From: an uncultured beta proteobacterium
Lineage (GTDB): Bacteria > Pseudomonadota > Gammaproteobacteria > Burkholderiales > Burkholderiaceae_C
Reading direction: 5' to 3'
Length of the DNA: 57,759 bases
Assembly: GCA_903822435.1 (NCBI GenBank)
Contig: CAIJPE010000218.1
Span: 1 to 57,759 of the forward strand
Positions 50,028 to 57,759 of this stretch are shown here, one piece after another. A model generated the notes under the pieces. The model saw only the letters and a list, made by a program, of their open reading frames with translations. It did not search any database and was not told the origin of the DNA. Within the stretch, counting starts at the first letter, position 1; each line of letters starts with the position of its first letter. The position numbers and the translations under genes are program-made.

Positions 50028-50396
50028 TCAGCGCACGTCCCAGTGCCCGGGCACCATCCGCCAGCCGGGGCCTTCCTGCACCCAATGGTGCGGCACGTAG
50101 TGGTAGCCCGGCCGGTGGGTTTCCCAATGGCCGGGTACCCAGTCGTGGCGGCCGCCGTTCCAGGCCCAGTAGCCGCCGATCCAGAAGTGCGCCGGGCTTG
50201 GCGCCAGGCCGATCACTTCCACCCGCGGCGGGGGCGGGGCCACGGCCACCAGTTCCACCCGGGGCGCGGGTACCTGCACCACCACTTCGCCACCACCCCG
50301 GTGCCCGTGCTCGGGCACCACGACGCAGGCGCCGAGCAGGCTGCTCAAGGCCAAAGGCAAGGTCAGGGCGGCCAGCGCCCGTGAGGTCTTCTGCAT
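50028..50396 (-). CDS. YXWGXW-repeat lipoprotein
   Basis: A 122-residue lipoprotein with lipobox L-L-G-A-C (Cys near residue 24). The C-terminal half repeats a Trp/His-rich unit: W-I-G-G-Y-W-A-W, H-D-W-V-P-G-H-W, Y-H-Y-V-P-H-H-W and M-V-P-G-H-W. This is the YXWGXW repeat type, common and uncharacterised in betaproteobacteria. The ATG at 50396 was chosen because it opens the signal peptide; an upstream start at 50450 would add 18 unlikely residues. Confidence 0.85.
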   Translation of the reverse strand: MQKTSRALAALTLPLALSSLLGACVVVPEHGHRGGGEVVVQVPAPRVELVAVAPPPPRVEVIGLAPSPAHFWIGGYWAWNGGRHDWVPGHWETHRPGYHYVPHHWVQEGPGWRMVPGHWDVR

Positions 50397-50483
50397 GAAT
50401 CCACTCCGTCCCACACCGTGGGTACCGCTACAACGGCAGCCCTGGACCAAAGATGACCCCTTCGGGCCCGGATTTACCTTCCT

Positions 50484-51503
50484 TCACCCAACCGAGGACA
50501 GAAAGGTTCCCAGCGGCAGGCTGACAGTGCGGTCGATGGTGCCGTCCTTGCCGTCGTCGACCGTGATGACGACGTTGGCGCCGCTCACCGTCACGCCCAC
50601 CAGCGTGTGCGGCAGGGTCAGCGTCCAGCTGCCCGAGACCGGCTGGCCGGCCACCGAGTAGCTGATGCTGCCCTGGGTGGACACCGTGAATGTCACCGCG
50701 GCGCCGGCCAAGGTCGCTGCCAGCGTGTGCGTGCCGCGCAGGGTGTTCGACTGCTGCACGCCGGCCAGGCTGGTCACGGTGCGGGTCAGGTCGACGCTGC
50801 TCAGGGTGAAGCCGCCGCTGCGCGCGTTGAACAACGTGGCCACGGCCAGGCTCGGCGAGGTGAACTGGCTGCTGGTGGCGGTGGCGCCGTTGGCGTCCGT
50901 CGTGGTGGTCTGGGCCCAGGCGGCGTTGCCGGTCAGGCTCACGCTGCCGTTGGGCAGCGTCGCGGCCAGCGCGGTCGCGCTCAGGGCCAGCGTCTGGGCC
51001 GTGGCGCTGGCCGACTGCACCGTGAGGCTCAGGGCTCCATCGAGCGTGGCCGCAGCGGTGCTGGCCTTGCAGTGCGCAAACGTGAGCTGGTAGACCTCGC
51101 CCGCATCGAAGCTGCCGTTGATCTGGCTGCTGGGGGTGCCGCCGGAAATCGTCAGCACGGCCGTCCCCCCGCTCGGGCACGGGACCACGACGTTCACCGC
51201 GGGCTGCGGCGGCGCCGCCAGGGCCTGCGCCAGCCCGCCGGGCGCGGCGGTCGCGCTGGCCTGGGTGGCGGTCACCACCTGGGTGGCGAGCACGGCGGCG
51301 TCCAGCGCCGTGCCAGCGTCGGCGCCCAGCTCGGAGGCGTTGGCGGCATAGGTGGTGGCCGTGTCCAGGCTGGTGGCCACGTCGGCCGAGCCGTCGGAAC
51401 CCCCACCGCCGCACGCGCAGAGCAGGGCCGCGCAGAGCAGGGCCAACCCGCCGCTCTTGCGCAGGCCGGCACGGGGAGAATCGGGAGGCAGTTGCAAGGA
51501 CAT
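50484..51503 (-). CDS. Hypothetical lipoprotein rich in Thr, Ser and Ala
   Basis: No family was recognised. The 339-residue product has a signal peptide with lipobox L-L-C-A-C followed by G-G-G-G-S, typical of a surface or outer-membrane lipoprotein. The rest is low-complexity, rich in Ala, Thr and Ser, with alternating polar and hydrophobic residues suggesting beta strands (for example S-I-S-Y-S-V-A-G-Q-P-V-S-G-S-W-T-L-T-L-P), and ends D-D-G-K-D-G-T-I-D-R-T. The ATG at 51503 fits the signal better than 51515. The 141 bases before it are AT-richer and may hold its promoter. Confidence 0.75.
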   Translation of the reverse strand: MSLQLPPDSPRAGLRKSGGLALLCAALLCACGGGGSDGSADVATSLDTATTYAANASELGADAGTALDAAVLATQVVTATQASATAAPGGLAQALAAPPQPAVNVVVPCPSGGTAVLTISGGTPSSQINGSFDAGEVYQLTFAHCKASTAAATLDGALSLTVQSASATAQTLALSATALAATLPNGSVSLTGNAAWAQTTTTDANGATATSSQFTSPSLAVATLFNARSGGFTLSSVDLTRTVTSLAGVQQSNTLRGTHTLAATLAGAAVTFTVSTQGSISYSVAGQPVSGSWTLTLPHTLVGVTVSGANVVITVDDGKDGTIDRTVSLPLGTFLSSVG

Positions 51504-51644
51504 GAAAGGCTCCATCGGCCCCGGATACCCGGTGCTTCTTTCACTGTCTCATGTTGGGGGTCCAGGCAACGTTACAAGACGAAATACCCCCTGCCAGAAA
51601 GATCCGCGCCTGCGTGGCGTGCCGCACAGACGCCGACGGCTTTC

Positions 51645-52349
51645 CTACACCGCGCAGTACCGCTCCTGGATCTCCCGATCCGCCAGCAGTTCAGCCGCAT
51701 GGCCCTGGTGCACCACCACCCCCTGGTCCAGGATGTAGGCCCGGTCGGAAATCTGCAACGCCCGCTCCACATTCTGCTCCACCAGCAGCAGCGTGGTGCC
51801 CTGCCGCTTCATGCGCGCGAAGAGCTCGAACATCTCGTGAACCAGCAAAGGCATGATGCCCTCCGAGGGCTCGTCCAGCAGGATCATGCGGGGCTTGGCC
51901 ATCATGGCGCGGGCGATGGCCAGCATCTGCTGTTCGCCGCCCGACAGCGACGTGCCCTCCTGCGTCATGCGCTCGGCCAGGCGGGGAAAGGTCTGCGCGA
52001 TCTCGTCGATGCGCTCGCGCTCCAGGTGCCGGTCGGGGCCGGCGATCAGGCCCAGGCGCAGGTTCTCGCGCACGGTCAGGCCCGGCACGATGCGCCGCTC
52101 TTCCGGCACGTAGGCCAGGCCCAGGTGAAAACGCGTGTGCGCGGGCTGCGCCTGGATCTCCTGCCCGTCGAAGCGCACGCTGCCGGCGCGCTTGCCCAGC
52201 AGGCCCATGATGGCGCGCAGGGTGCTGGTCTTGCCCGCACCATTGCGGCCCATGAGGGTGACGATCTCGCCGGCCTTGACCTCGAAATCGATGCCCTGCA
52301 CCACGTGGCTGCGGTCGTACCAGGCCGACAATCCTTGAACCTGCAGCAT
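51645..52349 (-). CDS. livF: Branched-chain amino acid-type ABC transporter ATPase LivF
   Basis: A 234-residue ATPase. Walker A is G-R-N-G-A-G-K-T, the ABC signature L-S-G-G-E-Q-Q and Walker B M-I-L-L-D-E-P-S-E-G. The V-P-E-E-R-R-I-V-P-G-L-T segment is typical of LivF. It is the last gene of livK-H-M-G-F and starts 5 bases after livG. The substrate may be an aromatic acid rather than an amino acid, given the oxygenase genes on both sides; this is inference. Confidence 0.94.
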   Translation of the reverse strand: MLQVQGLSAWYDRSHVVQGIDFEVKAGEIVTLMGRNGAGKTSTLRAIMGLLGKRAGSVRFDGQEIQAQPAHTRFHLGLAYVPEERRIVPGLTVRENLRLGLIAGPDRHLERERIDEIAQTFPRLAERMTQEGTSLSGGEQQMLAIARAMMAKPRMILLDEPSEGIMPLLVHEMFELFARMKRQGTTLLLVEQNVERALQISDRAYILDQGVVVHQGHAAELLADREIQERYCAV

Positions 52350-52354
52350 CGCGT

Positions 52355-53098
52355 TCAGCCCTGCCCGAGATAGACGCGGCGCACGTCGTCGTTGGCCTTG
52401 ATGTCCTCGGGCGTGCCCTCGGCCAGGAACTCGCCGTGGTGCAGCACCAGCAGGCGCTGGCAGATGCCCATCACCAGCTTCATCTTGTGCTCCACCAGGA
52501 TGACCGAGCGCTCGGCCGAGAGCTCGACGATCAGGTCCATCATCACCTTGGTCTCTTCGGGCGACATGCCCGCCGTGGGCTCGTCCATCAGCAGCAGGGC
52601 CGGCTCGGCAGCCAGGGCCATGGCCACTTCCAGGGCACGCTGCTGGCCATGCGCCAGATCGGCCGCGGGGCGGCCGTGGTGATCGGCCAGGCCCACGCGG
52701 GCGAGCAGGCCATGGGCGCGTTCGGACAGCTCGGCCATGGCGGCGCGGGGCTTGTAGAGCTGCCAGCGGCTATGACGCATCTGAACGGCCACGCGCACGT
52801 TCTCATGGGCGCTGAGCTGCTTGAACACGTTGGTGATCTGGAAGCTCTTGGCGATGCCGGTACGGGCAAACTCGTGCTGCGCCAGGCCGGTGATGTCGCG
52901 GCCCTGGAACTTCAGGCGGCCGCTGCTCGGCGGGAAGGCCCCGCTGACCACGTTGAAGAAGGTGCTCTTGCCCGCGCCGTTGGGGCCGATGATGGCGCTG
53001 AGCTTGCCGGCCTCGAAGCGCGCCGACACGTTGTTCAGCGCCACGAAGTTGCCGAAGCGCTTGCTCACGCCCTCGACCTCCAGGATGGGCGTGCTCAT
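52355..53098 (-). CDS. livG: Branched-chain amino acid-type ABC transporter ATPase LivG
   Basis: A 247-residue ATPase partner of LivF. Walker A is G-P-N-G-A-G-K-S-T, the signature A-H-G-Q-Q-R-A-L-E-V-A and Walker B L-L-L-M-D-E-P-T-A-G-M. The signature begins with A-H in place of the usual L-S or L-P-Y, as often seen in LivG. The ATG at 53098 overlaps the livM stop (ATGA). Confidence 0.94.
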   Translation of the reverse strand: MSTPILEVEGVSKRFGNFVALNNVSARFEAGKLSAIIGPNGAGKSTFFNVVSGAFPPSSGRLKFQGRDITGLAQHEFARTGIAKSFQITNVFKQLSAHENVRVAVQMRHSRWQLYKPRAAMAELSERAHGLLARVGLADHHGRPAADLAHGQQRALEVAMALAAEPALLLMDEPTAGMSPEETKVMMDLIVELSAERSVILVEHKMKLVMGICQRLLVLHHGEFLAEGTPEDIKANDDVRRVYLGQG

Positions 53099-54060
53099 CG
53101 GGCTGCTGCCCTGTGCGAACGCTGCAGCCAATGCAGCAGCGTGCCCCACACCCCGGCCGGGAAGAACAGCACGAAGACCATGAACACCGCGCCCACCACC
53201 GCCATCCAGTGGCTGGTGAGGGTGGTGACCACGTCCTCCAGCGTGAGGAAGAGCCCCGCTCCGAGGAACGGCCCGAAGAAGGTGCCCATGCCGCCCAGCA
53301 GGCACATCATCACCGCCTGGCCCGAGAGCAGGTAGTGCAGGCTGTCGATGGGCACCACGCTCAGGTGCAGCGCGCGCAAGGCCCCGGCCAGTCCGCAGAC
53401 GGCGGCCGAGATCACGAAGACCAGCAGCTTGGTGCGCGCCACGTCGTAGCCGCAGGCCGCGGCGCGCTTCTCGTTCTCGCGCACGGCTTCGAGCACGGCG
53501 CCGAAGGGCGAGGCCAGCAAGCGCGACACGAACCACAGCGCCACCGCCACGAAGGCCAGGATCAGGTAGTACTTCGTGGTGGGGTCGAGGAAGTCGAAGT
53601 GCCAGCCGAAGAGGTCGGCCGGCGGCACCTGTATGCCGCGCAGGCCGTTCTCGCCGCCGGTCCAGCGCTCGGCCTTGTAGAAGGCGAAATAGACGATCTG
53701 CGCCAGCGCCAGCGTGACCATCGAGAAGTAGATGCCCCGCGTGCGGATGGCGAGATAGCCGATGACCCCGCCCACCAGCGCGGCCGCTGCCACGCCCATG
53801 AGCAGCGCCACGCCCCACGGCAGCCCGCCGTGGACCATGCCGATGCCCGTGAGGTAGCTGCCCACGCCGAAGAAGGCCGCGTGGCCGAAGGACAGCAGGC
53901 CGGTGTAGCCGAACAGCAGGTTGAAGCCCACCGCATACAGGCCGAAGATCAGGATGTTGATGGCCAGCGCCTGGTAGGGCATGAGCAGCGGGAAGACCAG
54001 CAGGAAGCCGATCACCGCCGCCACGCGGTGCGTGCGGACCCACTGCAGCACCGCACTCAT
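53095..54060 (-). CDS. livM: Branched-chain amino acid-type ABC transporter permease LivM
   Basis: A 321-residue permease with about nine helices. The family stretch G-Y-T-G-L-L-S-F-G-H-A-A-F-F-G-V-G-S-Y is present, as is A-V-R-E-N-E-K-R-A-A-A-C-G-Y, the coupling loop that contacts the ATPases. Its ATG overlaps the livH stop and its stop overlaps the livG start, both by 4 bases. Confidence 0.93.
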   Translation of the reverse strand: MSAVLQWVRTHRVAAVIGFLLVFPLLMPYQALAINILIFGLYAVGFNLLFGYTGLLSFGHAAFFGVGSYLTGIGMVHGGLPWGVALLMGVAAAALVGGVIGYLAIRTRGIYFSMVTLALAQIVYFAFYKAERWTGGENGLRGIQVPPADLFGWHFDFLDPTTKYYLILAFVAVALWFVSRLLASPFGAVLEAVRENEKRAAACGYDVARTKLLVFVISAAVCGLAGALRALHLSVVPIDSLHYLLSGQAVMMCLLGGMGTFFGPFLGAGLFLTLEDVVTTLTSHWMAVVGAVFMVFVLFFPAGVWGTLLHWLQRSHRAAAR

Positions 54061-54938
54061 GACATCAACCCGGCCTTGCCGAAGAAGCCCTGCGGGCGCA
54101 ACAGCAGCACCACGGCCATGAGCACGAAGATCGAGAGCTCGGCCAGGTCGGGGGCGAACAGGGATGTCATCGAAAACACCACGCCCACCAGCAGCCCTGC
54201 CACCACGGCGCCGGGCAACGAGCCCATCCCGCCCACCACCGTCACCACGAAGGATTCGGCCAGCACGGGGATGCCCATCTCGGGGTTGACCGCCCGCGTG
54301 GGGGCGGCCAGCACGCCCGACAGGCCGGCAATGGCCGTGCCGATGCCGAACACCATCAGCCACACCTTGGCCACGTCCACGCCCAGCACCTTGCAGATCT
54401 CGCCGTCACGCGAGCCGGCCCGCACGATCAGGCCGTAGCGCGTCTTCTCCAGGAACAGCCACAGTGCCAGCACCACCACGGCGGTCGCCGCGATCAGGAA
54501 CAGCCGGTACTTGGGAAAGAAGCCGATGCCCAGGTCGATGCTGCCGCGCAACTCGGGCGGGGTGGACGAAGGCATGCCCTCGATGCCGAAGACCACGCGC
54601 ATGGCCTCGATCAGCACCCAGCTCAGGCCGAAAGTCAGCAGCAGCGGGTAGTCGATGCCACGGCCATACAGCGGCCGCACCAGGAAGCGCTCGGTCACCA
54701 GCCCGATGCCGCCCACCACCAGCGGCGTGAGCACCAGGCTGAACCAGAAGTTGCCCGTCAGCCCCAGGAAGTACAGGCCCACGAAGGCACCCACCATGAA
54801 GAAGGCGCCGTGCGCGAAGTTGACCACCGTGAGCATGCCGAAGATCAGGCTCAGGCCGACGGCCAGCAAGGCATACACGGCACCGAGCGCGATGCCGGTG
54901 ACGAGTTGCAGGGCGATGAGGGACGGGGTGACTTCCAC
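54057..54938 (-). CDS. livH: Branched-chain amino acid-type ABC transporter permease LivH
   Basis: A 293-residue permease with about eight helices that pairs with LivM. It shows G-A-V-Y-A-L-L-A-V-G-L-S-L-I-F-G, V-N-F-A-H-G-A-F-F-M-V-G-A and the coupling-loop sequence R-A-G-S-R-D-G-E-I-C-K-V-L-G. It starts 7 bases after livK and overlaps livM by 4 bases. Confidence 0.93.
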   Translation of the reverse strand: MEVTPSLIALQLVTGIALGAVYALLAVGLSLIFGMLTVVNFAHGAFFMVGAFVGLYFLGLTGNFWFSLVLTPLVVGGIGLVTERFLVRPLYGRGIDYPLLLTFGLSWVLIEAMRVVFGIEGMPSSTPPELRGSIDLGIGFFPKYRLFLIAATAVVVLALWLFLEKTRYGLIVRAGSRDGEICKVLGVDVAKVWLMVFGIGTAIAGLSGVLAAPTRAVNPEMGIPVLAESFVVTVVGGMGSLPGAVVAGLLVGVVFSMTSLFAPDLAELSIFVLMAVVLLLRPQGFFGKAGLMS

Positions 54939-54945
54939 GAGCCGG

Positions 54946-56193
54946 TCAGGAGATCTTGTGGCCCATTTCCTCGCAGGTGCGCAGGTTCTTTTCGTCGGCG
55001 TTCTCGATGGCCAGCACGTTGAACACGTCGTACTTGTCCAACATGTTCTTGCTCTTGCTCTCGACGATCACCACGCTCTGCACCGACTGGTGGTCGCACT
55101 TGCGATAGAACTGCGGGCCCTTGTACCAGTCGTACTTCAGCTGCCGCAGTGCGATGGCCACGCGGGTGCTGTCGGTGGCGTCGGCGTCCTTCACGGCCTG
55201 CAGCACGCTCTTGATGCCGGCGTAGCCCAGGGCGCCGTAGTCGGACGGCACGGCGCCGCCATAGGCCTTGCGGAAGGCGTCGTTGAACTTCTTGGCGCTG
55301 GGGATCTTGCTCTCCATGCCCCAGTAGTAGCTGGTGCCACCCAGGATGCCTTCGAAGGCATCGGCGCCACCGGCCTGGCGGCTGGTGTACAGCAGCACCG
55401 GGGCGATGATCTTGGTGCTCTGCTTCAGGCCGAAATCGGTGGCCTGCTTGGCGCTGTTGACCAGGTCGCGGCCGAAGTTGCACAGCACCAGCACGTCGGG
55501 CTTGAGCGACTGGATGCGCGGCAGGAAGGCCGAGTAGTCGGCCGCGCCGATGGGGTGGCGGATGTCGGCCAGCGTCTGCATGCCGAAGGCCTGGCCAGCG
55601 CGCTGGAAGCCGCGCACCATCTCGTGGCCGTAGGCGTAGTCGGCCGTGAGGTAGACCACCTTCTTGCCGAACTTGGGGAAGGCGTAGCGCGCCACGGCAC
55701 CGGCCGTGAGGTGCGGGTTCAGCGCCTCGTGGAAGGTATAGAGGCTCCAGTCCTTGGCCTCGTTGATGGTGTCGCTCTGGCTGATGCTGTTGAACAGGAT
55801 CTTGCGTTCCTTGGTCACGGCATTGATGGACAGTTGCGTGGCGGCCGACAGCGAACCCACGATGAAGTTGACCTTGTCCTTCTCGATCAACTCCAGCGTG
55901 CGGGTGGCCGCTTCGCCGGGGTTCAGCTTGTCGTCGCGCACCAGCAACTCGGCCATCTGGCCCTTGTGGCCGCCGGCGGCGTTCCACTCCTTGACGGCCA
56001 ACTCGGCCGCGCGCACCTGGTCCTGGGCTTCGGCCGAGAAGGCGCCCGTCAGCGGAACCGGGAAACCGATCTTGATGGTGTTGCCCTGCGCGCGCGCCAG
56101 GTTGAAGAGGGCCGGCGCGGCGGCGAGTCCGGCGCCCGCGCTGAGCAGGCGGCGGCGCTTGAGGTCGGGGGCCTTGGGGGTCGGGTGGTTCAT
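54946..56193 (-). CDS. livK: Branched-chain amino acid-type ABC substrate-binding protein
   Basis: A 415-residue periplasmic binding protein (type 1 fold). The signal carries three arginines and Ala-rich core (K-R-R-R-L-L-S-A-G-A-G, cleavage after A-R-A near 35), so Tat export is possible. The mature part starts I-K-I-G-F-P-V-P-L-T-G and has G-S-L-S-A-A-T-Q and Y-G-H-E-M-V-R-G segments around the ligand cleft. As first gene of the liv set it determines specificity, which cannot be read from sequence. Confidence 0.92.
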   Translation of the reverse strand: MNHPTPKAPDLKRRRLLSAGAGLAAAPALFNLARAQGNTIKIGFPVPLTGAFSAEAQDQVRAAELAVKEWNAAGGHKGQMAELLVRDDKLNPGEAATRTLELIEKDKVNFIVGSLSAATQLSINAVTKERKILFNSISQSDTINEAKDWSLYTFHEALNPHLTAGAVARYAFPKFGKKVVYLTADYAYGHEMVRGFQRAGQAFGMQTLADIRHPIGAADYSAFLPRIQSLKPDVLVLCNFGRDLVNSAKQATDFGLKQSTKIIAPVLLYTSRQAGGADAFEGILGGTSYYWGMESKIPSAKKFNDAFRKAYGGAVPSDYGALGYAGIKSVLQAVKDADATDSTRVAIALRQLKYDWYKGPQFYRKCDHQSVQSVVIVESKSKNMLDKYDVFNVLAIENADEKNLRTCEEMGHKIS

Positions 56194-56232
56194 GGGGTTT
56201 GTCTCCGGCTGAGGATGGGATGGCGCAGGTCT

Positions 56233-57495
56233 TCAGCGAGCCTGCGCTTCAGAAGTTGGACGTGGGTCGGACTCGGGCTCCGGCTCGAACAGGCTCGGGT
56301 CGATGGCGGTTTGCCGCATGACGCGGGCGGCGTCGCGGCCGGTGTCGCGGCCGTCGTTCAGGCCCGCGGCGCCATGGTGCTGGGCTTCGAGGTAGGCACC
56401 CAGGCGACGCGCCCGCTGGACCACCGCCCGCGAGGGGGCCAGCCGCCATGCCTCGTAGTGCTGCAGCGCCTCGGTCGTGGCGCCTTCGCGCACGATGCAT
56501 TCCGACAGGGCAATGGCGTCGTCACCGGCCTTGGCCACGCCCATGCCCACGTGCGGCCGTGCGACGAAGGCGGCGTCGCCCAGCAGCGCCACGCGGCCGA
56601 AGGCCAGCCGTTCGGAGGCCAGGTCGTAGATGGGTTGCAGAAAGGGCACGGCCGTCTTCTCGACGATCTCGGCGAACTGCGGGGCCAGGCGTTCACGCGC
56701 GGCCAGCCGCATCCCGGCGACGTGGCGCGGATCGACCTGATGCGGCGCGATGCCGTCGGGGTGGTGCACGCCGTCGGCATCGGTCAGGAGGCGAACCAGT
56801 TCGACATCGGCGTCGGCCGGCCGGTACCAGACGAAGTTCCAGCGCCGCTGGCCGGGCTGCGTGCTGTCATCGGCGCCGGCCACCGGATAGCCGATCATCT
56901 GCTCGCCCTCGGGCAGGCCGAAGCCGAAGTGCTCGAACAGGCTTTCGCGGGTCTGCGACGACAGGCTGGCCTCATCGCACACGCCGCGCCAGGCCACGTA
57001 GCCGGCGTATTGCGGCTGCACATCGGGCGCCAGTTGCCCGCGCACGCTGGAGCGGATGCCATCGGCCGCGATCAGCAGGTCAGCCTGCAGTTCCTGCCCG
57101 TCGCGCAGCGTGGCCTGCACGCCGTGCTGGTCCTGCAGCACCGAGACCACCTGGGCGCTGAGTTGGTGGTGCTTGGGTGGCAGTGCCGCGCGCAGCAGGG
57201 CATACAGCCGCCCCCAGGAGGTGAGGATCTGCGGATAGTCCCAGCGTGCGATGGCCTGGCCGCGCGCGTCCAGCACCACGCGAGACGCCACTGGCACGCC
57301 CAGGGTGGCGTCGACCACCGCACCGGCACGGCGCAGGGCCTTGCGCAGGCCTTCGTGCGTGACGATGCCGGCGCCGCGCCCTTCCAGCGACCGGGCGCTG
57401 CGCTCGAGCACGCGAACCTCGTGGCCGCCGCGCAGCAGGAGGTTGGCGACCATCAGGCCACCGAGCGAACCACCGACGACCAGGATGCGCGCCAT
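56233..57495 (-). CDS. FAD-dependent aromatic monooxygenase
   Basis: A 420-residue flavoprotein monooxygenase of the PHBH-like class A group, closest in layout to 2,6-dihydroxypyridine 3-hydroxylase-type enzymes. FAD site 1 is I-L-V-V-G-G-S-L-G-G-L-M-V-A-N with V-L-E-R-S at the end of strand 2. The D-G motif reads L-I-A-A-D-G-I-R-S-S-V-R. The G-D motif is A-L-L-G-D-A-A-F-V-A-R-P-H-V-G-M-G. It sits between livK and a VOC-family gene in the same direction, consistent with hydroxylation of an imported heterocyclic or aromatic acid. Confidence 0.88.
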   Translation of the reverse strand: MARILVVGGSLGGLMVANLLLRGGHEVRVLERSARSLEGRGAGIVTHEGLRKALRRAGAVVDATLGVPVASRVVLDARGQAIARWDYPQILTSWGRLYALLRAALPPKHHQLSAQVVSVLQDQHGVQATLRDGQELQADLLIAADGIRSSVRGQLAPDVQPQYAGYVAWRGVCDEASLSSQTRESLFEHFGFGLPEGEQMIGYPVAGADDSTQPGQRRWNFVWYRPADADVELVRLLTDADGVHHPDGIAPHQVDPRHVAGMRLAARERLAPQFAEIVEKTAVPFLQPIYDLASERLAFGRVALLGDAAFVARPHVGMGVAKAGDDAIALSECIVREGATTEALQHYEAWRLAPSRAVVQRARRLGAYLEAQHHGAAGLNDGRDTGRDAARVMRQTAIDPSLFEPEPESDPRPTSEAQAR

Positions 57496-57519
57496 GGGAT
57501 GCGATGTGCCTGCAGCCCG

Positions 57520-57759
57520 TCAGACCGCAGGGCCTTCGCTGGCGGGGAAGTTCAGTTCCACCACCACGCCGTTGGGGTCGTCCACGAACACTTGGTGCAG
57601 CCCGAGCAGCGGCACCGTGCGCTCGCGGCAGGGCACGCCATGCTGCTTCAGGCGCGCCATCGTGTCGGCCAGGCCGGTGGCGAAGAAGGCCACGTGGTCG
57701 ACCACGCCGGTGCCCTTCAGGCTGCCTTCATCGCGGTCGCCCAGGTAGCGCTTGAGGCC
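57520..57759 (-). CDS. VOC (glyoxalase/dioxygenase) family protein, partial
   Basis: The leftward frame is open from the window edge to the stop at 57520, giving the last 79 residues of a vicinal-oxygen-chelate protein. The typical pattern V-D-H-V-A-F-F-A-T-G-L-A-D, then L-G-L-H-Q-V-F-V-D-D-P-N-G-V-V-V-E-L-N-F, contains the metal-ligand His and Glu of this fold. The start lies beyond the window. Its neighbour, the flavin monooxygenase, begins 24 bases downstream. Confidence 0.8.
   Translation of the reverse strand, partial: GLKRYLGDRDEGSLKGTGVVDHVAFFATGLADTMARLKQHGVPCRERTVPLLGLHQVFVDDPNGVVVELNFPASEGPAV

Overview
This high-GC window is a large photosynthesis gene cluster (PGC) followed by an accessory and catabolic region. 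The organism is most likely a betaproteobacterium of the Burkholderiales, close to Rubrivivax, Roseateles or Leptothrix-type phototrophs. The grounds are the order pufLMC-crtADC, a tetrahaem PufC, an LH2 alpha chain with an Ala/Pro-rich tail, an AcsF of 358 residues, crtIB placed after the puh genes, and Bug-type binding proteins. This assignment is inferred from protein features and gene order; no ribosomal RNA is present.

Positions 1-7226 read rightward. They hold the end of pufA (LH1 alpha), pufL, pufM and pufC (reaction centre), then crtA, crtD and crtC for carotenoids of the spheroidene/spheroidenone series, and a 76-residue membrane protein. Positions 7248-26682 read leftward as one almost continuous, tightly overlapping block. 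In transcription order this is bchF-N-B-H-L-M, lhaA, puhA-B-C, acsF, puhE, crtI, crtB, then pucB-A-C (LH2) and a 48-residue membrane protein. Together these cover the dark-operative reductase, Mg-chelatase H, methyltransferase, aerobic cyclase, reaction-centre H and assembly factors, carotenoid entry steps and peripheral antenna. Positions 27053-31867 read rightward: ppaA/aerR, ppsR, bchG and bchP. Sites of the PpsR type (TGT-N12-ACA) lie before pucB, ppsR and bchG, with a variant pair before bchF. Not in the window: pufB, bchCXYZ, crtEF, bchDIO and bchE.

Positions 31970-35277 are the most unusual part. A PpsR paralogue that has lost its helix-turn-helix is followed after 5 bases by a bacteriophytochrome-like protein. 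That protein has no N-terminal chromophore cysteine and no recognisable PHY tongue. Known BphP-PpsR pairs elsewhere control photosynthesis genes; this looks like a derived anti-repressor or redox module built from the same parts. A 935-residue SARP/STAND regulator follows.

Positions 38181-57759 are outside the PGC. They hold a leftward set (gentisate dioxygenase-like cupin, aldo/keto reductase, DUF3237), a MOSC protein, a Tat-exported DMFase-like/DUF5648 protein, an MFS carrier and a DUF1800/DUF1501 pair. These are followed by a lone Rieske oxygenase with a Bug receptor, two lipoproteins, a complete Liv-type ABC importer, an FAD monooxygenase and a partial VOC-family protein. The content points to uptake and oxidation of aromatic or heterocyclic acids. 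No tRNA, rRNA, CRISPR array or insertion sequence was recognised.
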